From positions 761,247,603 to 761,311,602 of the forward strand of contig CM060922.1 in the NCBI GenBank assembly GCA_030737875.1: a DNA stretch of 64,000 nt, given 5' to 3'. Numbering within the stretch: position 1 is the first letter of the stretch; every line of letters begins with the position of its first letter. The DNA is from Allium sativum (taxonomy: Eukaryota > Streptophyta > Magnoliopsida > Asparagales > Amaryllidaceae). Shown piece by piece: positions 1 through 11,651 of this stretch. The notes beneath the pieces are model-generated. The model did not search any database. It was not told the DNA's origin and worked only from the letters and a program-made list of their open reading frames with translations. Both the position numbers and the translations under genes were made by a program.

Positions 1-135
1 ATTCATGTTTTCTTTTTTGTAACGTTTTAGGTTTTCCAGGGTATTTTTGGTATTTTATACAAGTGTATATAATACTGTTGACTAGATATGAAGGTGGGGC
101 GAGATACACTAATTTCTTCGTATCCTCTTTGTTCA
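1..135 (+). repeat. 5' LTR of copia-1 (partial)
   Basis: This segment is a direct repeat of 4731-4866 with roughly 7% differences, so it is the 3' part of a 5' LTR. The first 52 bp or so lie before the window. It contains a TATA-like box (TATATAATA, 66-74) and ends in TTGTTCA just before the primer-binding site. The 5' target duplication is outside the window. Confidence 0.9.
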
Positions 136-147
136 TATTATCAGAGC
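136..147 (+). other. Primer-binding site, initiator-Met tRNA type
   Basis: TATTATCAGAGC sits directly after the LTR end and matches the plant initiator-Met PBS (TGGTATCAGAGC) at 10 of 12 positions. This is where reverse transcription of a copia element would start. The mismatches fit the general decay of the element. Confidence 0.8.
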
Positions 148-229
148 CGTGCATTTTTTTCCTCCAAAAACCTAATTTCTAATTCGTAATTTCTGATTCA
201 AGCCAGATCTCAAGTACTAACCCAGAGAA

Positions 230-1286
230 TCTTGCGGACTTTGCGGTTAATTATGATGATCCCTATTTTCTTTCTCATGGTGATAACCCTAATTCCCAAT
301 TAGGTCAAATTGTGTTCGATGGAGACAATTATCTTAACTGGAGTCATAGTGTTCGATTGTCTCTTAGAGCGAAGAACAAAATCGGGTTTATTGATGGATC
401 TATTCCTCGACCTGCTGATGAGTCTCAAGATCTGCAAAAATGAACTCGGAATGATTACATGGTCACTCTTGGATTATTTTCTCTATGGAGAAGAATATTT
501 TAGAGAGTTTTACATTTTATTCTTCTGCTAAACAGCTTTGGATTGAAATTCAAGAGAGGTATGGACATTCTAATGCTCCTCAGATCTATGAAATTCATAA
601 GAAATTAATGACTATTCAGCAAAATGATGATAGTATTACTATATACTATGTGAATCTGAAGTAAGTTTGGGATCAGTTGCAAATCATAGAACCTTACCCT
701 GATTGTACTTATGGAGCAATCCTTCAATGTTCATGCGGTTTGCTTAAGAAAATTTTAGTAGTCGATCAATTAAGAAAGCTCATACAGTTTATTTCTGGTC
801 TGAAAAAATTATATGATCAAGCCAAGATTAATCTTCTTAGTTGGACCCTTTACCAAACGTGAATAGATCCTATCATATGATGCAACAAATTTAGAGGCAG
901 AGAGCTTTTAATTTGGAACATCATTCTACCGAGTTAAGTGCTTTATTTTCTGCAAAGAAGGGATAGGAATCTCATAATTTCAATTCATCCTTTTAGAGGA
1001 AAGACCACAAGAAGGCTAAGCTTGACAAGTTTTGTGATCATTGTAAGTTTAAGGGTCATACCAAGGATCAATGCTTTAAAATTATTGGATATCCTGATTG
1101 GTGGAAAGCGAGGACAAACCAAAAGCAACAAAAATTTGCTGGAAATGTGCAAGAAAACTCTACTGCTTCTCGAATTCTTGGATCTGCACCTGCTAATTCA
1201 CCTCTGGAACATGGCACCGAAGCAAACAGTACTTCAACTCAAGTTGATCCTTAAGTGTTTTCTGCTCTTTACAAGGAATTTTTAAG
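230..1286 (+). pseudogene. gag: copia-1 gag remnant (UBN2-type gag plus CCHC knuckle)
   Basis: This is the capsid/nucleocapsid part of a Ty1/copia polyprotein, which would package the element RNA into particles. In the reading frame near 251-440 the translation contains the gag N-terminal signature with GDNYLNWSHSV and LSLRAKNKIGFIDGS. A second block at about 490-725 carries LWIEIQERYGHSNAPQIYE. A CX2CX4HX4C zinc knuckle (CDHCKFKGHTKDQC) begins at 1033. Stop codons and at least one frameshift separate these blocks, so no gag protein can be made. The coding order continues into protease. Confidence 0.85.
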
Positions 1287-1778
1287 ATGGTGCAATCTAA
1301 TCAAGGGTCCTCTTCTTCCTCTGAGGCTTATAATGCTGCAGTGAATTTTGTAGGTATTGTTTCTGCATTTAATGTGAATTTTTCATTTAAGCATGCAAAC
1401 ATTTATACATGGATAACTGATACAGGAGATAGTAATCATATGGCTTTTGACATAAATATGTTTGACAAAACTCACACTCTTGAACATCCCACAAAAATTC
1501 TTCTTCCTGATGGTATATTAAAAACTGTTTCTATTATTGGTGTCATTTCTATCAACCCACACATTACTCTCAAAAATGTATTCTATGTCCCTGATTTCAA
1601 ACATAACCTTTTATCTGTTGGAAGGTTATTAGATCAAAATAATTTAATTGCCAAATTTGAGCCAAACTCTTGCTCTTTCCAGGACCTTACAACTGATCAA
1701 GTGAAGGCTGTTGGATTGAGACAAGGGGATTTGTATAGATTTGTTAATCGTCTACCATCTAATTCTGTTCTTCCATAA
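1287..1778 (+). pseudogene. copia-1 aspartic protease region
   Basis: An uninterrupted 163-codon stretch covers the protease of the copia polyprotein, which cuts Gag-Pol. The active-site region reads WITDTGDSNHMAF at about residues 41-54. The family norm is D-S/T-G-A, so the alanine position is changed to aspartate. Downstream are the family-typical NVFYVPDFKHNLLSVGRL and the linker ending RQGDLYRF that precedes the pre-integrase zinc domain. A stop follows, so it is disconnected from integrase. The ATG at 1287 is probably chance, since the domain is internal to a polyprotein. Confidence 0.85.
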
Positions 1779-1838
1779 AATATTGTATCTGATTTTTATC
1801 CTATTGTTCTAGCTTCTAATACAAAAAATTCAATTGAC

Positions 1839-2695
1839 TTGTTACATACAAGGCTTGGACATGCCTCTGTAGGCAAATTGAAACATTTACCTTGTTTTTC
1901 AACATCTTTTTCAAATAGTAACGATTTTCATTGTAAAGCATGTATTTGTGCAATGCATCATAAGTTACCTTTTCCTGTGTCAAATTCCATTGCAAATGCA
2001 TGTTTTGAATTAATTCATATTGATTTGTGGGGACCATACTGAATCCCTTCCATATCTGGTGCAAGATGTTTTTAACCATCTTAGATGATCACTCAAGAAC
2101 TACATGGACTCATTCAATTCATCATAAAGATCAAGTTCCACAAGTGATAACTGCTTTTTTTTAGCTTATGTTTAAAATCAGTTTCAGAAGTCAGTTAAAA
2201 TAATTAGATCAGATAATGAAACTGAAATAGTTCAGCATTCATGTATAATATTGTTTGCATCAAAAGGGATCATTCATTAGAAAAATATTGTAGGAGTTCC
2301 ACAACAAAATGGAAGGGTAAAAACGTAAACACAAGCATCTGGCTGAAACTGCTAGGGCTCTTAAGTTGCATGAAAATTTACCTAATAGATTTTGGGGACA
2401 CTGTTTTCTAACAGCAACCTATTTGATAAACCTTATGCCTTCTTCTGTTCTAAATTGGAAAACACCATATGAGGTCTTGATGAACAAACCACCAGATTAT
2501 TCACATTTGAGAGTAAAGGGTCGTTTAACTTATCTAGTTATGAAAACTAAGGATAAAATGGCTTCTAGATCAAAGAAATGTATTCTTTTTGGATATCCTT
2601 ATGCTCAAAAGGGATATAAGCTTTATGATTTGGAAAATCATAAAGTATTCTTGAGTACTGATGTTATTTTCAAAGAAAATATTTTTCCTTTCTAA
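1839..2695 (+). pseudogene. copia-1 GAG-pre-integrase and integrase remnant
   Basis: The segment starts with the pre-integrase zinc-binding domain (HTRLGHASVGKLKHL, then CKACICAMHH) and runs into the integrase core at FELIHIDLWGPY. The core is then broken by a stop at 2041 and by further stops and frameshifts between 2042 and 2365. The C-terminal part resumes at 2366-2695 with RFWGHCFLTATYLINLMPS, TPYEVLMNKPPDYSHLRV and KCILFGYPYAQKGYKLYD. Integrase would insert the cDNA into the genome. The breaks make this copy inactive. Confidence 0.85.
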
Positions 2696-2983
2696 TCATC
2701 TACATCTGGTTCTTCAGACACAGAACAAAGCGCAAAATTTCCTCTTGTTAATCCTGCTCTTTCTAACGACTTGAATCACAATTTTTTAATTCCAACAAAT
2801 TCTCAGTCACAATAAGATAACATTGAGAATGTTCCTCAATTTTCTAAAAGATTTTCCTCTACTTATACTCCATCTGTTCCTTCTTTATCTAATTCTCCTC
2901 CTCCACAACCTATTTTTTCTCCATAACAATCTTCATCTTCAGCCAAATGCCTACCACTTAGAAAATCTACTCGAAATATTCAA

Positions 2984-4143
2984 TTGCCTACAAAATTTGA
3001 TCAGTTTATTTTAGACAAGCATGTCAAACCTCCTACAACAAGTACTTTTGTTCAGCAGTTTCTCTCTAACGCAAATTTGAATTATCTGAGTTTAGACTAC
3101 ATTAATAGTTTAGCAAATGCCTTGTTTGTTCGTGAGCCAAGTTCATATGCTCAAGATAAAAATAATCCAAATTGGATTGAAGCAATGGAGTCAGAATTGA
3201 AGGCTCTTGAAAATAATAAAACTTGGGAAATAACTACTCTACCTTCAAACAAAACTGCTGTAAGAAGTAAGTGGGTATATAAGGAAAAGTTTAATCCAGA
3301 TGGAATTCTTAACAAATGTAAACAAGGGTTGTGGCAAGAGCTGACAAGCAAATTAAAGGTAAAAATTTTTAATATACCTTTAGTCCTGTTGCAAACTTTA
3401 CTATTGTTCAAATTCTTATTGCTTTGGCTACTGTCAAAAATTGGGAGATTCATCAACTAGACATAAATAATACTTTCTTACATGGATATATTGAAGAAGA
3501 GTTATATATGAAGCCACCACTTGGTTATTCAAAAGCAAAACCTGGAGAAGTGTGTAAACTGAAGAAATCACTGTATGGTTTGAAGCAGGTTGCAAGGCAA
3601 TGGAATGTGGAGCTTAGTAAGCATTTAATTAATTCTGGTTACAAGCAGTCGAAAAAAGATTACTCTCTTTTTATTAAGTCTGGTAATGGATTCTTTACTG
3701 GTGTGATTGCTTATGTTGATGACTTGTTAGTCACTGGTAATTCTCTATCTGAAATTCAAGCTGTTAAACACTCTCTTCATTCTGTTTTTGCAATCAAAGA
3801 TTTAGGTTAGTTGAGATATTTTCTGGGAATAGAAGTTTTTAGAACTGCAGAAGGCATTATACTTAATCAAAGAAAATATATTTTGGATTTATTAAAGGAC
3901 GCAAACATGCTAAAGTGTAAATCTGTTCTAGTTCCTTTGCAAAAGAATTTAAAACTTAGTAGTGAAGATGCACCTTTAATGGAAGATCCTGAAGTATATA
4001 TAAGACTCATCGGTAAACTGTTATATCTCAACATGACCAGACCTGACATTTCAGATGCTATTCAACAGCTTAGCCAGTTTTTGAATGCACCTGCACAAAC
4101 ACATCTCAATGCAGCACTACATGTCCTTAAGTATCTAAAATGA
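2984..4143 (+). pseudogene. copia-1 reverse transcriptase (broken)
   Basis: This is the RVT_2 reverse transcriptase of a copia element. Blocks in order are NPNWIEAMESELKALENNKT, RSKWVYKEKFNPDG, then after a frameshift near 3330-3420 QLDINNTFLHGYIEEELYMK, KLKKSLYGLKQVARQW and the catalytic AYVDDLLVTGNS. An in-frame TAG at 3808 splits the domain before LRYFLGIEVFRTAEGI. The YVDD motif survives although the enzyme cannot be made whole. Confidence 0.9.
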
Positions 4144-4146
4144 ACC

Positions 4147-4671
4147 TTGGATTTGGGACTTTTTTACTCTGCTAAATTTGATCTTAATCTCTCAGCATAT
4201 TGTGATGTTGATTGGGGAAGCTGTCCATTTTCAGCGAAGTCCCTTTCTGGTTATGCTGTATTTTTGGGTGATTGTTTGATATCATGGAAAACAAAGAAAC
4301 ATAAAATGACATCTAAAAGTACTTGTGAAGCTGAGTATCGTAGTATGAGTTATGTTATAAGCGAGTTAATTTGGCTTGATGGTTTGTTATCTGATTTGCA
4401 GGTCAAAGTGCCTCTTCCCATTAATTTGTTTTGTGACAATACAACAACTAAATATCTTGCAGAAAACAAAGTGTTTCAGGAAAGAACAAAACACTTAAGA
4501 GTTGATTGTCATTTTATTAGAGACTATGTGGATGCACAGTTCATCAATATTCTACATGTAAGGTCAGCTCTTCAACTTGCAGATGTTCTTACAAAGCCTT
4601 TGGAAGTAGAGCAACATGGATTTCTATCGGCCAAGCTGGGACTTGTGTCTAAACCACCAAGTCCAGCTTGA
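4147..4671 (+). pseudogene. copia-1 RNase H
   Basis: The ribonuclease H domain would degrade the RNA strand during reverse transcription. It is open for 174 codons. Recognisable copia blocks are YCDVDWGSCPFSAKSLSGY, SWKTKKHKMTSKSTCEAEYR and FCDNTTTKYLAENKVF, then ALQLADVLTKPL near the C terminus. The acidic residues of the D-E-D set are present. A TGA at 4141-4143 separates it from the RT block. It ends just before the polypurine tract and 3' LTR. Confidence 0.9.
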
Positions 4672-4678
4672 GGGGAGA

Positions 4679-4866
4679 TGTAGAGTGTATTTCAATTGTT
4701 GTAAAACGTTTATGTTGTGTGTTTTGTTGTATTCATGTTTTATTTTTTTGTAACGTTTTAGGTTTTCAGGGTATTTTTGGTATTTTGTACAAGTGTATAT
4801 AATACTGTTGACTCGATAATGAAGGTTGAGCGAGAAACATTATTTTCTTCGTATCCTCTTTGTTCA
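4679..4866 (+). repeat. 3' LTR of copia-1
   Basis: This is a 188-bp LTR that starts TG and ends CA. It is preceded by the polypurine tract GAGGGGAGA (4670-4678), which would prime plus-strand synthesis. The TATA-like box of the 5' copy recurs inside it. The short LTR and the domain order PR-IN-RT-RH identify a Ty1/copia element. The 5' target duplication is outside the window, so the 3' one cannot be confirmed. Confidence 0.9.
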
Positions 4867-5830
4867 GTATGGTTGTAATTGTATTAAAATTCATGGTTAG
4901 TTGATTTGATTTTTTTTTTTTTTTTTTTTTTGATAGTTCATTTTACCGTGAAATTTTATAGACAAACTTAAGTCGAGTTGCATTTAAATTCTTGACTAGT
5001 TGACTGACCGATTTGCATTTTCTTAGTCGTTCTTTTTGTTGTGATACATTCCAGACAAATCACTAAAAAAATTGGGGGTCGAATTTCAGGCTCCGTTCCT
5101 ATTTGTAAGAGCTTTGTTATTGCAGAATCTTCAAAGTATTTGAAAGAAAATGCAAAGCACATGGGCCCCGTAAACTCATATGTTTGTTTACTAACATCGT
5201 ACCTTTGGGGTGGTACTTTAGTGTGATGGTATCGTGGGTGTCGCCACTAGCTCTACCTTAAAATGAAAGTACAGATGAGATGATGATGATGATGATGTTT
5301 AGTTAAAAAAATAGTCTAGTGATATAATTGGGTGCATTGTTTAAGAAAAGTTAGCTGTTCAGTCTTATATTAAAACACAATAAATTTGGAAGTTGAGGTT
5401 TTCAATATTTTGAAAAGGGTGACAGATAATGCAACTCACAACAATACATGATGATGCCCCCTGTTATATTTCAGTTCTCAATATTCAAGTGCAGTTCTAC
5501 GAGGCTTTCAAGAAGACAGTACTCCACTTCAATAACAAAATGCGTATGCTTTTGTGCATTTTAATGCGCCAGCTTTTTTTACCATAAAGAAAAGCAAAGG
5601 CTTCTACGACCATGGATGCCTTAGCAAAATGAGTATAGTACAGCTAGTATTACAAAAACTCTTTGCTCATTGGAGAACCAAATCTCAAACCCTCATGCAT
5701 GTAAGTAGTGTTTTTAACCTAACAAACGGTCATTCAAATAGTAGGTAATGAAGTACATGTAATAGTTAAGTTTGACAGTAGCCTAGCTCTGATACTTAAT
5801 TGCCAATCACAAAACTAATTTGTTATGTGG
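4867..5830. other. Gene-free spacer with poly-T and (GAT)n
   Basis: No coding homology was recognised. The stretch holds a 21-base T run (4911-4931) next to the copia-1 3' LTR and a short (GAT)n tract at about 5274-5298. The small open frames show no known motif. Confidence 0.5.
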
Positions 5831-5838
5831 AAAGCGGT

Positions 5839-6329
5839 TAGGGGCGAACATTATTCGGTTAAACCAAATAAACCAACCAAACCAATTTATTTTGGTCGGT
5901 TTGGTTCGGTTTTGAAATTAAATCGGTTTGTAATCGGCCCGAAGAAAAATTAAGTTCGGTTATCGGTTTAACCAAATTAACCGAATTTTTACTATATTTT
6001 CAAAAGCATCGATATTATAATAAATATTTTAGGTTAGTTTAGTTATTTAAATATATTTTAATCATCACCTATGTGTCAAATTTAATATTAAAAAGCATAA
6101 AAATCAATAATAATAATATTATAATCATATATTTATAATTTGTTTCAAATTATAGTGAATATTTCAAACACAAAGTGTAAAACATTTTTAGTTCGGTTTA
6201 ATCGGATAACCAACCGAACCAACCAAGCTTAATTTGGTTGGTTTGGTTTGGTTTTCAATTTTATTGGTTTTAGTTTGGTTTGAAAAAATTATCATCGGAT
6301 AAACCAAACCAACCAAACGCTCACCCCTA
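5839..6329. mobile_element. hAT-type MITE with 8-bp target duplication
   Basis: This is a 491-bp non-coding element. Its left end begins TAGGGGCGAAC and its right end is the imperfect inverted copy GCTCACCCCTA. It is flanked by a perfect 8-bp direct repeat AAAGCGGT at 5831-5838 and 6330-6337, the duplication length made by hAT transposases. The subterminal regions are rich in CGGTTT/AAACCG and GGTTTGGTT motifs in both orientations. The centre is AT-rich with no ORF, so it would need an outside hAT transposase. Confidence 0.9.
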
Positions 6330-6337
6330 AAAGCGGT

Positions 6338-6853
6338 ATATATAATATGTTCATAGTCATTTGTGATTTCTCAACAAATGCCTTACTTCAGCCCAAGAAA
6401 ATAAAAAACTTCAAGCAGATATTATGGAGTTACAATATCAAAGGTTTCAACCATGGAGTTCTCAAAGCTAGCAATTCTATCTAGAAGCATACTAAAATGA
6501 TGGAAATCATCTTAAAATAATTAGTATGAAAGTTTGTGCATACATTCAAAATCTGTCAATAAGATAAAGACTGTACTCTCTACACTTGTTCTAAGGTTAG
6601 GTACAATATCAGAGTTCAGCCAATGGGAAGTTCTCAAAGCTAGTTCTATGTTGATGTGTGTGTATACATATGTATATGTATGTATGTCAGCAGACAAACC
6701 TACCTATGTATATGTATTAGTTTTGTATTGTAATAGTTTTTCTCATACATCTTTCAAATATGGTAAAATGCTGAATACACAGAAAGTTATTACTTAAATA
6801 ATGATTTCATATATATGTGTGAAACGGAATTCTAGTTTCAAATATTTGTGTGA
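6338..6853. other. AT-rich spacer, nothing recognised
   Basis: The DNA between the hAT MITE and the LINE has no recognisable coding or structural signal beyond a purine/TG-rich patch near 6650-6700. Confidence 0.4.
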
Positions 6854-7639
6854 AATGAAAAATGTAGAAATGGTTTAATCCTTAAGAATGTCTTCACGGA
6901 CCTGGAAATTGATGTTACGGGTATTACTGAAAGTGCTAGGGTATCTGATTTTTTCAACAATGGTGAGATTAGAATACCAGTTTCCTCTGTTCCTAGTATT
7001 AATCAATACTGGACTAATGCAAGACAGGTTAAAATTGGACGTGGTGATGAGCAAATTGCTATATGGGGAACTGGAAATAAACCTTATCGGATTAAAGACA
7101 TGTACCATTCTATTGCCGGGTTTGATGTTCTTTCTACTGACAAATGGTATCGGAAAACTTGGCATAGAGATAATTGCGCGAAAGAAAATCTAATGCTTTG
7201 GAAAGTGATGTATAGAGCAGTGTTAACCAAAGATAAACTAATTGTCAGAGGTATGAATGTTGATCCTTTATGTGTATTATGCGGCATGCGAAATGAATCT
7301 GTGCACCACTTGTTTTTTGAATGCAATGTTATTTTCCAAATCTGGAAAGAGATAATGATTGACATAGGAAGAAACGATGCAACTCAAGACCATGATGGAG
7401 AATGGAGGAGGATAAGTGTGCAGACTAGTAGAAAAGAAGAGAAAGGAAGACTATTATGTTTTGTCCTTAAGAAATTTATTCATTCTACATGGAGAGAGAG
7501 AAATGTAAGAGTATTCACTCCCCTGCTAGCCAAAAATACACAAGAATTCAGGAGAAATGCCAGAGTGGAAATAAGAAATGGGTTAAGGCAGTTAAACTTT
7601 ATTTTCGACCCTGGTATCTTGCTTAGTTTACTACCTTAA
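6854..7639 (+). pseudogene. LINE ORF2 C-terminus with zf-RVT domain
   Basis: The frame is open from 6854 (just after an in-frame TGA at 6851) to a TAA at 7637-7639, with no internal stop over about 260 codons. The N-terminal part is the region after the reverse transcriptase (INQYWTNARQ, IAIWGTGNKPYRIKDMYHSI). The zf-RVT domain follows: LMLWKVMYRAVLTKDKLI, then CVLCGMRNESVHHLFFECNV with its C-X2-C...H-X4-C pattern, and IFQIWKEIM. The endonuclease and RT domains are missing, so it is a dead 3' fragment. Confidence 0.85.
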
Positions 7640-7808
7640 TTTCGTGCTAATGTGTTTTGTTGTGTTTTCTTCGTGATTGATGTACCGAGTTTCTTAGTTT
7701 TCTTGTGTGTGTTGTACTTTTTGTTTTTGTCTTCGGTACATTAATAAAGTGGTAGGGGTCCACTCAACCCCGTCGGCCTTGCCAAAAAAAAAAAAAAAAA
7801 AAAAAAAA
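6854..7808 (+). mobile_element. 5'-truncated L1-type LINE, 3' end with poly(A)
   Basis: The fragment contains the C-terminal part of a plant LINE ORF2 (zf-RVT domain), then a short 3' UTR with AATAAA at 7743-7748, and ends in 25 consecutive A (7784-7808). The 3' poly(A) and 5' truncation are the usual outcome of target-primed reverse transcription. I could not find a clear target duplication. The long unbroken A tail suggests a fairly young insertion. Confidence 0.85.
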
Positions 7809-8024
7809 CTATAAGACAAAAGACGGACACAAGAGAAAAAATATACATGAAAATTCGTCATTATTGAGATCCAAATCTATGGCCATATTAATATCTCAAA
7901 TTTTACAAATAATAATGGAGACTAATTTTTGTAATCGATAGGATTCGAACTCTTGATCTCATTAATGTTCTCATCACAACATAGCGCAGTTTTGGAACAT
8001 AATGGTCGGGTTAGACAATTATCC
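7809..8024. other. Spacer between LINE tail and copia-2
   Basis: This is AT-rich DNA with no gene. On the - strand near 7935-7950 it contains AGTTCGAATCCTATCG, which resembles a tRNA-type B box, but no A box or tRNA fold was seen. The stretch continues on the far side of copia-2 at 13758. Confidence 0.35.
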
Positions 8025-8029
8025 ATTCC

Positions 8030-8769
8030 CGTTGAGAAACAATGACTGAGTCGCGGACTAGGTCCCTCTCTTGAAGACGATTCAGCGATCTGGTCGGTGG
8101 TGCAAAACCAGTTCGTACTTCCGCCGCCGCCTCTAGAATAAAACAACCTCTCTAAAATTAATAACTGATTTGCTTTGCACAACAAATCAGTGCAGATTTG
8201 CACTTTCGAAATTAATAACTGCTCGAAAAATTCTGTAAGAATATTTTAATGGCTGAGGAGATAAATAGTATATTTTTTCTGTGTTAATCTCGTCTACAAC
8301 TGAAGATAATATATAGACGGAGATTAGGGTTAATCGAAAATACTGGGCAGATGAAGAAAAATAGGATCTGCTGAAAATACCGAGTCAAGAGTTTACCGCT
8401 TCATAAATAAAAGTCGGCTCAGAAATATTTTCTATATTTAAAAAAATAGTTCGAAAAACGCAGTGTTTTCTGGACCAAAAATATAAGTGTCTACACCACA
8501 AAGCCAAGGCCCAAGCCCAAGCCCCAGCCCGAACCGCCTGGCCGGGCTGGGTCGGTGTCGGTCGCACGCGCGTGTGGTGGTCATGATGCATGGTCCCCCT
8601 CCTCACAACAAAGCATGCATTGAGAGCCCAAGGCCCCAACAAGATTTCTTATAAACAAATATAAATACTTGCCTCTTCCATATAATCCCATGATGTGGGA
8701 CTATTCACATAAGGGAGCCATTCATACACTTATCTCAATATTTTAATAATTCACATAAAATTTCCAACA
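8030..8769 (-). repeat. 3' LTR of copia-2
   Basis: This 740-bp LTR is nearly identical to 13019-13752. In element orientation it begins TGTTGGAAATTTTATG. Its last base is mutated, giving CG in place of CA, next to the ATTCC duplication. It holds a GC-rich island around 8500-8600 in otherwise AT-rich DNA. Confidence 0.92.
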
Positions 8770-8780
8770 ATCCCCCACTT

Positions 8781-9600
8781 GAATTTTTAAAATATTATCG
8801 AGTAGTTTCTAAAAACGTAAGACTGTGCATAAACAAAGGTGTCATCCGACTTGAACCTTTGCATAGTGAATAAGATTCAGTTTTTACTAGAGTGACACGT
8901 AGTCTTGAACTCTATTCCTGATATCAAACCACACACAATCTTTTCTATAGTGCAATCAAATAAGCCCATGCGTTTATAGCCATGCACGTCTATCCGAGTT
9001 TAGTGAACGCTCTAGAAGTTTTGCCCAAAACTTCATAGGAAACGACCGCATTTCCACATTCATAAAGGTGAGTCTATAAAGTGCACTCCTGAAGGTAGGT
9101 ACTCCACTCCAAATAGAGTATAGATCTCATTAAGAGTTTTTATTAACTCATCCTCTAATCACTTCAGGAATACATGCTTCTTAATCTAAAATTTAGCATG
9201 TTCATCTACTATCACTACACAACTTGTTTTTACCCATTGAACCTAGTTCTTGGGATCTCCAGTCATTTAGGTCGGGTTACCATTGTGCGTGATTCCACAA
9301 TCACAGGGCAATAGTCCCATTCTTTTAGAATTATTAAGGACTTTCTTTCTGGACAGTCCTTTCGTCAAAGGTTCTGCCAAATTATCATCACCTTATATGT
9401 GATGTTCTCTAACAATACTGTGCATACGACTGTCATTTCTTACCGTAGTAATATCGGTTCTGTTTTTCTTTCAATAGTCGTCAAATTATTCATCACTATA
9501 TATGTGATGTTCTTTTATAGTATTGTGCTTACGACGTCGTTTTCTACCGTTGTTATAACGGTTCTATACTTTTTGCAATAGCCGCAGAACTATCATAATC
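8781..9600 (-). other. copia-2 3' untranslated region
   Basis: This is non-coding sequence between the RNase H coding end and the polypurine tract of copia-2. It carries no recognisable domain. A stretch around 9389-9570 contains two imperfect copies of a motif with TATGTGATGTTCT about 105 bp apart. Confidence 0.5.
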
Positions 9601-10832
9601 GATTACACCATTAGTGTCTATTTTTCCCATATAGGGATCTCAACTAGCAGATTTCTTTAGTTCTCTGCTTCTTCACTAGCTGTTGCTAGTGCTATTATCT
9701 CATTCTCTATAGTAGACTAAGTCAAAATAGTCTGTTTCTTGGATTTTCAAGAGACAGCTTTTCCAGCGATGCTAAATATATATCCGCTGGTCGTTTTTGA
9801 ATCAACAAATAAAGTATTCCAGTCTGTATCAGAATATCCTTCAAGTACAGCTGGAAACTTTTCATAATGTAATCCAAGGTTCATGGCTCGTTTAAGGTAT
9901 CTTATGACCCTTTCAATAGCATGTCAATGCTCTATACTAGGTCTACTAGTTAACATGCATAATAATCTCACGACATAGGCAATGTCGGGTCTAATACAAT
10001 CAGTGACATCCGAAGGCAGCCAATGATGCTCGCTTACTTTGACTATCTTACACCTTCACAAGTGTTCTTAAATATCTTTGCACTGGGATCGTATGATGTA
10101 CATGCAGATTTACAGTCAAAGTAATTGTCTTTCTTTAGAGACTTCTCAATATAATGAGATTGATCCAAAGAAAATCCCTTTTTCGGACCTAGTAATTTTA
10201 ATATCAAGGATTACACTCGCCTCACCTAGATCTTTCATATCAAAACTGGCACTTAATAAGGATTTGACTGAGTTTATGGCATGAATGTTTGACCCAAAAT
10301 GAGTAGGTCATCTACATAAAGGCATATAATAGTGCAAATGTCATTCTTAGATTTTTAATAAATGCATTTGTCACTTTCATTAACTTTAAAACCATGTGAA
10401 ATGATTAAAGTTATCAAATTTTTCATGCCATTGTTTAGGTGCTTGTTTTAAACCATGTAATGATTTATCTAATTTGCATACTTTATGTTCTTAATCATGT
10501 ACTACAAATCATTCAGACTGGTCTATATAAATTTCTTTGTCTAATTCACCATTCAAAATGCGGTTTTCACATCCATTTGGTGTATTAATAAATTATGAAT
10601 AGAGACAAGTGAGATTAATACCCGAATGGATGTAATTCTAGTTACAGGTGAAAAGTGTCGAAGAATTTTTTTTGTTTAAAACCTTTAGCTACTAGTCGTA
10701 CTTTATATTTATCAATAGTGCTATCAGGTTTTTAATTTCTTTTTAAGTACCCATATACAGCCTGTAGATTTACAACCAGGAGGTAAATCTATCAAATGTC
10801 AAGTCTTATTGGATTCCAGAGAATCCATCTCA
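9600..10832 (-). pseudogene. copia-2 reverse transcriptase and RNase H
   Basis: Read on the - strand from right to left, the RT part contains the catalytic block CLYVDDLLILGQ near 10280-10330 and then DMKDLGEASVIL near 10200. It continues into CTPYDPSAKIFKNTCEGVR-like and RNase H-like stretches with WNTLFVDSKTTSGYIFSIAG near 9760-9830. The blocks sit in different frames with many stops, so nothing functional remains. The family would make cDNA from element RNA and remove the RNA strand. Confidence 0.8.
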
Positions 10833-11570
10833 TTATTTATAGCCTCTTGCCCAAAAAACGGCATCTAAAGAAGATAAGGCCTCTTGGAGGTTTAAGAGAT
10901 CCTCCTCTATAGTAAAAGCACAAAAATATGAACCAAAATCTTTTACGGTTCTTGCTCTTTTACTTTTTCTAGGTTCAGTTTCAGAACTTTTATTAAGTTC
11001 TGTTCTAATAGGCATACTTGATGTGCCCCCACTATTCCTTAATTTAAAAGGAAATTTCGTTTCATAAAAATTGGCATCATTAAATTCAAAATATATTATG
11101 TGTATTTAGGTCATAAATTCCGTATGCTTTACTATTAACAGCATAGCTTATAAATACACATTCGTATGATTTACTTGCCAATTTTATTCTCTTAAGGTCT
11201 GGAATGCGAACATATGCTAAGCAACCCCAAGTTCTAAAGTATGACATATTGGATTTATATTTCTCTAAAATTTCATAAAGCGAAATTTTATTCTTAGATT
11301 TGGGGATTCTATTCAGAACATAACATACAGTCTATAAAATATCCCCCCACTAATGTGTTGCTGCACCGAAATTTAATTAAATGACAATTACTAATTCGGT
11401 AAAGGTCCTATTTTTTCAGCTTTACCGTTCATTTCAGGTGAATAGGGTGCAGTTCTCTTATGTACAATATATCACATAAAAAATCCAAAATAGAATTTGA
11501 TTCGTATTCTGTTCCTCTATCACTATGTAGTCTCTTAATTTTCCTATTTGCTTGATTTCAATTTTGAATG
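10833..11570 (-). pseudogene. copia-2 integrase C-terminal region and RT leader
   Basis: An open stretch at 10833-11015 encodes EPRKSKRARTVKDFGSYF and LQEALSSLDAVFWARGYK, the conserved linker into the copia RT. Further right on the - strand are the integrase C-terminal block with NMSYFRTWGCLAYVRIPDLK-like and KLASKSYECVFISYAVNSK-like residues near 11130-11260, and a core block with IKRLHSDRGTEYESNSILDF at about 11480-11540. Frameshifts separate the blocks. Confidence 0.75.
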
Positions 11571-11651
11571 TTTCAAACATATCAGATGCATCACATCTTT
11601 AAGAATCAATGTCTTCCCAATCATATGCTTTATTTTCATTATTACCAGTCT

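Noticed and set aside
5554..5748. 64-codon frame between copia-1 and the hAT MITE
   Set aside because: No domain, no promoter or splice context, and length is within chance for this composition.
7925..7960. tRNA-like B box on the - strand, possible SINE
   Set aside because: Only the AGTTCGAATCC word is present. No A box at the right distance, no cloverleaf and no A/T-rich SINE tail were seen.
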